From positions 1 through 6,333 of the forward strand of contig CAIXQV010000422.1 in assembly GCA_903921605.1 (NCBI GenBank): a stretch of DNA of 6,333 bases, written 5' to 3'. Shown piece by piece: positions 1 through 4,136 of this stretch. A program made the translations under genes and the position numbers. Below the pieces are notes generated by a model. It did not search any database. It was given only the letters and a program-made list of their open reading frames with translations, and was not told the origin of the DNA. The DNA is from an uncultured Planctomycetaceae bacterium. GTDB taxonomy: Bacteria; Planctomycetota; Planctomycetia; Planctomycetales; Planctomycetaceae. Every line of letters begins with the position of its first letter. Positions within the stretch are counted from its first letter, which is position 1.

Positions 1-353
1 GCTTGCTGATCATGCTTCGCCTGCTCAAGTTCGTTAGCAAGGGCATTGCGTTCCTTTTCGACGGCGCCAAGGGCTTCCGTCACGGCGAGCTTCTTCGCGA
101 CATCTTCAGCATCGAGCCTGGCCTTCAGGTCCTGAATCTCGGCGTCTTTGGCGGCGGCAGTCTTCTGCAATTCGCTGGCGATCTTGGTCTCGGCCAGCTC
201 GATGGCATTCCGCTTGTCCTGCTCAGCCAGCTCAAGCCGCTCGTGTAACTGCTGTTCGAACTCGCTGTCGCGAACCTGCTTCAGGATGTCCGAGTATCCG
301 GCATCGTCAATCTTGAATGCTTTCGCGCAGTGCGGGCAGATGATTTCGTGCAT
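1..353 (-). CDS. DUF2130 (COG4487-like) protein, N-terminal part, cut by left edge
   Basis: Reading the minus strand from the ATG at 353-351 gives 117 codons with no stop before the window edge, so the C-terminal part is missing. The protein opens MHEIICPHCAKAFKIDDAGY, with a single CxxC pair (Cys6, Cys9), followed by SDILKQVRDSEFEQQLHERL. This is the characteristic start of DUF2130-domain proteins. From about residue 35 the chain is rich in Glu, Lys, Gln and Ala in heptad-like spacing and is probably a long coiled coil, as is usual before the C-terminal DUF2130 domain, which is not visible here. A good ribosome-binding site lies 7 bases upstream of the ATG. The family is widespread and its biochemical role is not established. 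It is probably cytoplasmic, with no signal peptide or membrane segment seen. The preceding gene fragment ends 6 bases upstream on the same strand, suggesting former co-transcription. Confidence 0.88.
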   Translation of the reverse strand, partial: MHEIICPHCAKAFKIDDAGYSDILKQVRDSEFEQQLHERLELAEQDKRNAIELAETKIASELQKTAAAKDAEIQDLKARLDAEDVAKKLAVTEALGAVEKERNALANELEQAKHDQQ

Positions 354-359
354 GACTAT

Positions 360-470
360 TCACCTTCCGCCTTCGCCATTTTTTACGTAAGCATATTGGC
401 CACTGCTGTACTTGAGGTGATCGTACAACTCCACAGGGCAGGCGTCAACGTTGCGAAGGCACCACCAGGA
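360..470 (-). pseudogene. C-terminal remnant of an unidentified gene upstream of the DUF2130 gene
   Basis: The minus strand reads 36 codons and a TGA (362-360), with a protein-like composition ending PVELYDHLKYSSGQYAYVKN then GEGGR. The frame stays open a little further, to an in-frame TAA near 510, but no plausible start codon or ribosome-binding site is present. From about 471 the sequence enters the GAGGGGCCA repeats that mark the accessory patch. The stop codon lies 6 bases from the DUF2130 start and overlaps its ribosome-binding site, which is typical operon spacing. I infer the 3' end of a real gene whose 5' part was lost or displaced by the adjacent insertions. The family is not recognised. 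A chance open frame is possible given the short length. Confidence 0.42.
361..368 (-). promoter_or_regulatory. Ribosome-binding site of the DUF2130 gene
   Basis: On the minus strand the sequence reads GGAAGGTG, 7 bases before the ATG at 353-351. This supports that ATG as the true start, and the site overlaps the stop codon (362-360) of the upstream fragment. Confidence 0.6.
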
Positions 471-498
471 GAGGGGCCAGTAGCAAGCCGAGGGGCCA
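471..498 (+). repeat. GAGGGGCCA pair at the left border of unit A
   Basis: The 9-mer GAGGGGCCA occurs at 471-479 and again at 490-498. The second copy leads into GGGGCCATCC (492-501), the word that recurs forward at 1271-1280 and inverted at 1020-1029 and 2458-2467. A GTAG tetranucleotide sits between the copies at 480-483. Confidence 0.6.
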
Positions 499-550
499 TC
501 CAGAGTTTATGGGCAAGTGGCAGTCATTTTGGAGCGGCTTTTCCTCGTTC
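492..550 (-). repeat. Diverged inverted copy of the 59-bp repeat (unit A left end)
   Basis: Read on the plus strand, this segment starts with GGGGCCATCCA, identical to the first 11 bases of the reverse complement of the 971-1029 copy. Weaker matches follow, including a CAAG...CA...TCATT block and a TTTTCC block near 539-544, at roughly the expected distances. The far GGGCCCC end is not preserved (it reads CGTTC here). I judge it a decayed copy in opposite orientation to 971-1029. Confidence 0.4.
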
Positions 551-906
551 GCTGTGATCGCATAGTTTGGCTACGGGTATGGATGGCCACAGCCGCGCAG
601 CTTGTTGACGAAAACGGTGAGACCGTCATTCATGGTGCGGCCTATCAGAACTGGCCCAACCTGATTCGATTTCTGGTCACCAACGGAGCTCGGGCCGACG
701 TCTGGAACTCGTCCAATCGCTGGGGATGGACGCCGCTGATCATTGCTCATGGTTACCGCGAAGGGAATTTTCGTCCCGATGTGGCCACGATTGAATGTCT
801 CGAAGAGATTATGAAAGCGGCGAATCTTCCGATCCCCGAAGATCCCGGCCGCGATGTCGAAGCTAGTCAGCAAAGCTGGGACAAGAAGCCTCCGAAGAAG
901 AGGTGA
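517..906 (+). pseudogene. 5'-truncated ankyrin-repeat gene (C-terminal fragment)
   Basis: The frame is open from 484 to the TGA at 904-906, with a GTG at 517 and an ATG at 583 as the only early starts, neither with a convincing ribosome-binding site. Recognisable protein begins near 604: DENGETVIHGAAYQNWPNLI is an ankyrin helix pair of the G-x-T-x-x-H/L-x-A-A type, followed by RFLVTNGARADVWN, then a second repeat around WGWTPLIIAHGYREGNFRPD. A charged tail rich in Pro and Lys ends in KKPPKKR. Ankyrin repeats mediate protein-protein contacts. Two repeats with no upstream domain, plus upstream residues that look like translated repeat DNA, suggest the C-terminal end of a longer ankyrin protein rather than an intact gene. 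A short functional ankyrin protein starting at 583 is the less likely alternative. Confidence 0.65.
551..588 (+). repeat. Possible partial copy of the 59-bp repeat (right half)
   Basis: The segment ends in GGATGGCC (581-588), complementary to GGCCATCC at 494-501. It carries TAGTTTGG...TATGGATGGCC, resembling the right half of the copies at 971-1029 and 2409-2467. The two final bases that would complete GGATGGCCCC read AC instead. It abuts the start of the ankyrin homology, so it may mark the truncation junction. Confidence 0.3.
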
Positions 907-970
907 GAGTCAAGTGTGTGGCACCAAGGTTCGTCAGCTGCAATCTATGACAGCTCATTACGCATAAAAA

Positions 971-1029
971 GGGGCCCGGAAAATCTGCCGTTGTGAATTG
1001 TCGTTTGGCGAACAAGTTTGGATGGCCCC
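971..1029 (+). repeat. 59-bp repeat copy R1 (REP-like, ends in inverted GGGGCC/GGCCCC)
   Basis: The segment begins GGGGCCCGG and ends GGATGGCCCC. The outer six bases GGGGCC (971-976) and GGCCCC (1024-1029) are complementary and could pair as a stem. It matches 2409-2467 over its full 59 bases without gaps at 46 of 59 positions by hand count, with strongest agreement at both ends and around TGAATTGT. The similarity appears to extend 33 bases further upstream, to 938. Confidence 0.8.
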
Positions 1030-1061
1030 GGCTATGGGCGCAACCGGACGCAGCGGCCGAT

Positions 1062-1250
1062 TTAGAATTTGAACGCCGCAAAAGCATTCTCTACAGTCGT
1101 GGCTATCTCGCTAAGTCCACGACGGACAGCTTCGTCAACACTCATCGTTGCGTCAAAACTAATATTCTGAGAATCACCATCTCCCTTGGCCGACCATCCG
1201 CCATTGCGTAACGCTGCTAACGCCTTGCTTTTCGCATTAGGTAGCTGAAC
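1062..1250 (-). pseudogene. Minus-strand C-terminal gene remnant, family unknown
   Basis: The minus strand is open for 62 codons before a TAA at 1064-1062. The residues look protein-like: the stretch RNGGWSAKGDGDSQNISFDA is followed by TMSVDEAVRRGLSEIATTVE and NAFAAFKF. The last part is predicted to be an amphipathic helix. The only in-frame ATG is at 1145-1143 (27 residues), with no ribosome-binding site. Upstream, the frame runs into the duplicated CTGAACAACGGGGCCAT repeat and the transposase-unit end, so the 5' part of the gene appears to have been replaced. The overlapping plus-strand frame has a less protein-like composition. I do not recognise the family, and a chance open frame or translated repeat cannot be excluded, particularly for the part above 1200. 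Confidence 0.38.
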
Positions 1251-1278
1251 AACGGGGCCATCTGAACAACGGGGCCAT
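1245..1278 (+). repeat. Perfect 17-bp tandem duplication
   Basis: CTGAACAACGGGGCCAT occurs twice head to tail (1245-1261, 1262-1278). The second copy continues into GGGGCCATCC, the left inverted word of unit B. It is preceded by GTAG at 1241-1244. Confidence 0.9.
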
Positions 1279-1358
1279 CCAAAATGAATTGACAGTTCGG
1301 AGTTAGAGAAGTACCCTACGGCACGTCAAGCAACCTCAATTGAATTGGGAAAGAAGTC

Positions 1359-2399
1359 ATGGCACGAGTCAATCGGCGTGAGATTTTGTCGGCTAGTGAG
1401 ATTCAGGTTGTGCATTGCGTCAATCGGTGCGTGAGGCGGGGATTTCTGTGCGGCGTCGATGAGCTCACGGGAAAGAATTATGAGCATCGGCGCCAGTGGA
1501 TGCGGAATCGGCTGGAGTTTCTGGCAGGGATCTTCGGTGTCGATGTGCTCGGATTCTCGGTGATGTCCAATCATCTCCATGTCATCCTGAGAAGTCGGCC
1601 GGATGTGGTGAAAGCATGGAGTGACAACGAGGCGGCTCGGCGGTGGTGGAATCTGTTTCCTCAGCGACGAAACAAGGATGGTTCCCCGGCTGAGCCTGCT
1701 GACACGGATCTCAATCACCTGATGGCCGATGAGAAAACTCTGGCCGAGCTGCGGGCTCGCCTGTCCAGCGTATCGTGGTTTATGCGATGTACGTCGGAAG
1801 TGATTGCTCGCATGGCGAATGCCGAAGACGAATGCACCGGGCGATTCTGGGAGGGTCGTTTTAAGGCGACGGTTCTGTCGGATGAGGCTGCCATCGCGGC
1901 GTGCATGGTTTATGTGGATCTGAACCCCGTGCGAGCCGGTCTGGCAGCAACTCCAGAGAAGAGCGATTTCACAAGTGCTCAGGAGCGCATAGCCGATCTG
2001 AAATCTTCCGACGATGTTTCCACCGCGGATGCTAAGGACGTGCGGATTGAACATGGCCAGAAGGCCGGCTGGCTTGCTCCTTTGGAGCTGGAGCCGAAGC
2101 GAAAGAAGGCTCGCGAGAAATGCTCCAGTCGGCGAGCTTCGAACAAGGGTTGCATGTTCATGACGCTGGCTGAATACCTGCAACTGCTCGACTGGACCGG
2201 CCGCCAGTTGAAACCGGGAAAACGCGGAGCGATTCCGAAGAGTGCTCCACCGATTCTGGATCGTCTGAATCTGTCGGCAGAACTCTGGCTGCACGCGGTC
2301 GAGCACTTCGGCAAACGCCGGTCCGCCAATCGCATTACGCCAGCTGCAAGATTCAACGCAACGGCGAAGTCTGCCCTGCAATCAGTGGCTGTTCAGTAG
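1359..2399 (+). CDS. IS200-like / REP-associated tyrosine transposase (Y1_Tnp, HUH family)
   Basis: The 346-residue protein belongs to the Y1 (HUH) single-strand transposase family. The metal-binding HUH signature is NHLHVIL (His72, His74) after the strand VLGFSVMS. The GRFWEGRFK block (161-169) and VYVDLNPVRAG (184-194) are hallmarks of the RAYT-like branch. By alignment with Escherichia coli TnpA(REP), whose catalytic residue is Tyr115 in YIYINPV, Tyr185 is the probable nucleophile, so the active site appears intact. Such enzymes cut and join single-stranded DNA at hairpins. The protein is longer than E. coli TnpA(REP) (about 165 residues), with an insertion around 80-130 and a C-terminal extension (200-346) rich in Lys and Arg, as in many large environmental members. 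The ATG at 1359 has only a weak purine-rich GGGAAAGAAG upstream. No frameshift is seen. It is convergent with the DUF1501 gene. Confidence 0.9.
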   Translation: MARVNRREILSASEIQVVHCVNRCVRRGFLCGVDELTGKNYEHRRQWMRNRLEFLAGIFGVDVLGFSVMSNHLHVILRSRPDVVKAWSDNEAARRWWNLFPQRRNKDGSPAEPADTDLNHLMADEKTLAELRARLSSVSWFMRCTSEVIARMANAEDECTGRFWEGRFKATVLSDEAAIAACMVYVDLNPVRAGLAATPEKSDFTSAQERIADLKSSDDVSTADAKDVRIEHGQKAGWLAPLELEPKRKKAREKCSSRRASNKGCMFMTLAEYLQLLDWTGRQLKPGKRGAIPKSAPPILDRLNLSAELWLHAVEHFGKRRSANRITPAARFNATAKSALQSVAVQ

Positions 2400-2408
2400 G
2401 CTGAAAGA

Positions 2409-2467
2409 GGGGCCCGGGAAATCTGGCGTAATGAATTGTAGCTTGGGTGCTGAGTGTGGATGGCCCC
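2409..2467 (+). repeat. 59-bp repeat copy R2 (REP-like) at the transposase 3' end
   Basis: The segment runs from GGGGCCCGG to GGATGGCCCC, starting 9 bases after the transposase stop. Its terminal GGGGCC (2409-2414) and GGCCCC (2462-2467) are complementary. It is the same length as copy R1 at 971-1029 and gapless to it. It contains TGAATTGTAG, including a GTAG tetranucleotide like those recognised by RAYT enzymes, although here GTAG is inside the repeat rather than at the foot of a hairpin. Confidence 0.8.
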
Positions 2468-2538
2468 GGCTGCGCGGGAAGGAAAGACTCCGCAGCAAAA
2501 AATAACTGCGATTATCATATGGCCGGTCGCAAATTTTG

Positions 2539-2579
2539 GTAGGTCCTGCCGGGCAGGACTTCGCAGCTTGCTGCGACCT
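2539..2579 (+). repeat. GTAG plus hairpin pair: REP-like element or bidirectional terminator
   Basis: GTAG (2539-2542) is followed directly by GTCCTGCC G GGCAGGAC (2543-2559), which folds with 7 paired bases and a 3-base loop. A second dyad, TCGCAGC TT GCTGCGA, follows at 2561-2576. An alternative outer pairing joins GGTCGCA (2525-2531) to TGCGACC (2572-2578). The segment lies between the convergent transposase and DUF1501 genes. There is no strong T tract on either side, so a REP/BIME-like role is at least as likely as an intrinsic terminator. Confidence 0.5.
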
Positions 2580-2634
2580 GTGCACATGTGGTTACAAAAT
2601 CCAGACCACCATCCACAGCGGTGTGCACCCGCGG

Positions 2635-2699
2635 TTCGCCTGGCGGCGAAAATCCTCTCCGGCAGACTGAACGTACTTGCCGGTTATCCGAGGCTAACC
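2635..2699. terminator. Cluster of dyads downstream of the DUF1501 gene, weak terminator candidates
   Basis: Three stems follow each other: TTCGCC/GGCGAA (2635-2640 and 2645-2650), CCGGCA/TGCCGG (2659-2664 and 2678-2683), and GGTTA/TAACC (2682-2686 and 2695-2699). The last two overlap and would be mutually exclusive. They lie just after the stop codon of the minus-strand DUF1501 gene and could end its transcript, but no T tract follows any of them on that strand. Confidence 0.25.
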
Positions 2700-2703
2700 T
2701 TGA

Positions 2704-4131
2704 TCAGACCAGAAGATCTTTCACCACGGTTGATTCTTCCACCCCAGTGAGCTTTGAATCCAGTCCCTGAAACTTGTACGTAAATTTCATGTGATCGATA
2801 CCCATCAGGTGCAACAGCGTGGCATGGATATCGTGGACCGAAACGCGATTCTCGACAGCGTGATATCCGAACTCATCCGTATTGCCGTAGCTGATTCCCG
2901 GCTTGAATCCGCCACCAGCGAACCACATCGTAAACCCGGCGAGGTGATGATCGCGGCCGTTGCCCTGAGCCATGGGCGTGCGTCCAAACTCGGAGCCGAA
3001 CACAATGATTGTGTCTTTCAGCATATCACGCTGCTTGAGGTCGGTGATCAATGCCGCGACGCCCTGATCGACTTCTTTCGCGGTGCCGGCAGAATGCTCT
3101 TTCACAGCGCCATGATGATCCCAGTCACGATGGTATAGCTGAATAAATCGAGTGCCACGTTCGGCCAGTCGACGGGCCAGCAGACAGTTTGACGCGAATG
3201 AACCATCGCCTCCTTTCGTGCCATAAAGATCAAAGATGTGAGCTGGTTCGTTGCTGACATCCATCAGTTCGGGAACGCTCGACTGCATCCGAAACGCCAA
3301 TTCATACTGACTGATGCGAGTGGCAATCTCCGGATCATCCAGGCGATTATTCGCCAGTCCATTGAGTCGTTGAACGGCATCAACGACATCGCGTTGCTGC
3401 TTGGAATTCACGCCTTTCGGGTTCCCCACATAGAGCACAGGATCGCCGGTTCCGCGGAACTCAACGCCCTGAAACTGTCCCGGCAGAAAACCAGAATGCC
3501 ACTGACGAGCCGCAATGGGCTGACGCTGGCCATACTTGCCGGTGGAAACCATCACGACAAATCCCGGCAGGCTTTCGGATTCAGATCCGAGTCCATACAG
3601 CAACCAGGATCCCATCGCTGGTCGCCCCGCAATCATCGTCCCGGTGTTCATAAACGTATGAGCCGGATCATGGTTGATCGCATCAGTATGCAGTGATCTC
3701 ACAATGCACATATCATCAGCGCACTTTTCTCCGAGCAGCGGCCAGATTTCGGAGATTGATTGTCCCGATTTACCCCATTGCTTGAACGAATGCTGAGGAC
3801 CGAAACAGTTCAGCTGTGCTCCCTGCAGTTGTGCGATCTGTTGGCCTTTGGTGACCGACTCCGGCATTGGCTTGCCATGGAGTTCAGCAAGCTTTGGCTT
3901 ATTATCGAACGTATCGATATGAGTCATCCCGCCGGCCATGTACAGCCAGATGATGCGTTTGGCTTTGGGTTCGAAATGCGTCGGCTGGATAACACCCGAC
4001 CACTTGGGAACTTCCTGCTGAGACGCTCTCGTCTGCTGCGCCAGCATTGAGCCCAGAGCCATCGAACCCAGGCTGAGACCTGAGTTCCGCAGAAATGACC
4101 GTCGGGCGATTTCAGAGGGTAAGTTCAACAT
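2704..4131 (-). CDS. DUF1501 family protein, Tat-exported
   Basis: The protein has 475 residues from the ATG at 4131-4129. An upstream in-frame ATG at 4194 is rejected because the chosen one has a well-placed ribosome-binding site, begins just after the preceding gene and puts the signal peptide at the N-terminus. That signal is twin-arginine type: ARRSFLR (9-15), then a small hydrophobic stretch rich in Gly, Ser, Leu and Ala. DUF1501 hallmarks are GGMTHIDTFD (67-76), NHDPAHTF (153-160), GGDGSFASNCLLARRL around 307-322, WDHHG (337-341), SEFGRTP (380-386), GRDHH (392-396) and HDIHATLLHLMGID (433-446). The family belongs to the alkaline-phosphatase-like fold, and the Asp and His clusters probably bind metal. 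No substrate is established. It is paired with the upstream DUF1549/DUF1553 gene, 5 bp away, as is usual in planctomycetes, so the two products probably act together outside the cytoplasm. Length is typical and the gene appears intact. Confidence 0.93.
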   Translation of the reverse strand: MLNLPSEIARRSFLRNSGLSLGSMALGSMLAQQTRASQQEVPKWSGVIQPTHFEPKAKRIIWLYMAGGMTHIDTFDNKPKLAELHGKPMPESVTKGQQIAQLQGAQLNCFGPQHSFKQWGKSGQSISEIWPLLGEKCADDMCIVRSLHTDAINHDPAHTFMNTGTMIAGRPAMGSWLLYGLGSESESLPGFVVMVSTGKYGQRQPIAARQWHSGFLPGQFQGVEFRGTGDPVLYVGNPKGVNSKQQRDVVDAVQRLNGLANNRLDDPEIATRISQYELAFRMQSSVPELMDVSNEPAHIFDLYGTKGGDGSFASNCLLARRLAERGTRFIQLYHRDWDHHGAVKEHSAGTAKEVDQGVAALITDLKQRDMLKDTIIVFGSEFGRTPMAQGNGRDHHLAGFTMWFAGGGFKPGISYGNTDEFGYHAVENRVSVHDIHATLLHLMGIDHMKFTYKFQGLDSKLTGVEESTVVKDLLV

Positions 4132-4136
4132 CAGTA

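Larger units (their letters stand above)
492..1029. mobile_element. Putative non-autonomous unit A bounded by inverted GGGGCCATCC
   Basis: A perfect 10-bp inverted repeat (GGGGCCATCC at 492-501, GGATGGCCCC at 1020-1029) encloses 538 bp. The only gene content is a 5'-truncated ankyrin-repeat gene. The right end is the 59-bp repeat shared with the end of the transposase unit at 2409-2467. The left end looks like a diverged, inverted copy of the same repeat. No transposase is encoded inside, so if the unit is mobile it would depend on one supplied in trans, such as the neighbour at 1359-2399. The boundaries are inferred from repeats alone. No empty site or target duplication is visible, and IS200-like elements do not normally leave target duplications. 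Confidence 0.4.
907..1358. other. 452-bp stretch between ankyrin fragment and transposase gene
   Basis: No intact gene is visible here. In order it holds a 33-bp segment (938-970) resembling the end of the transposase gene, the 59-bp repeat (971-1029), a minus-strand open frame that looks like a gene C-terminus (1062-1250), a perfect 17-bp tandem duplication (1245-1278) and the left end of the transposase unit (1271 onward). No convincing sigma-70 promoter for the transposase could be picked out by eye. Confidence 0.5.
1271..2467 (+). mobile_element. Putative IS200-like/RAYT unit B with transposase
   Basis: A perfect 10-bp inverted repeat (GGGGCCATCC at 1271-1280, GGATGGCCCC at 2458-2467) encloses 1197 bp that contain a single complete Y1-type transposase gene. 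The right end is the 59-bp repeat R2, which starts 9 bases after the transposase stop codon. Classical IS200/IS605 elements carry subterminal hairpins rather than terminal inverted repeats, whereas RAYT genes are typically flanked by REP copies in inverted orientation. The layout fits the second type better. The exact ends are inferred from the repeats. Confidence 0.5.

Noticed and set aside
3..557. Plus-strand open frames of 75-81 codons at the left end
   Set aside because: They lie opposite the DUF2130 N-terminus and the gene remnant upstream of it. Their translations are not protein-like.
863..1087. Minus-strand 74-codon frame across repeat R1, and the similar frames at 2382-2587
   Set aside because: Their translations share a GHP...QF.T.DFPGP pattern only because both read through the 59-bp repeat. 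This is repeat DNA, not a conserved small protein.
993..1211. Plus-strand 72-codon frame
   Set aside because: It begins inside repeat R1, has no ribosome-binding site, and overlaps the more protein-like minus-strand remnant.
471..1280. CRISPR array suggested by recurring GGGGCC words
   Set aside because: Spacing is irregular, orientation alternates and the repeats are diverged. There is no regular repeat-spacer periodicity and no cas gene.
1326..2381. Long minus-strand open frame (351 codons) opposite the transposase
   Set aside because: It is the antisense shadow of a gene with clear HUH-family motifs. Its own translation shows no recognisable domain and a skewed Arg/Ser/His-rich composition.
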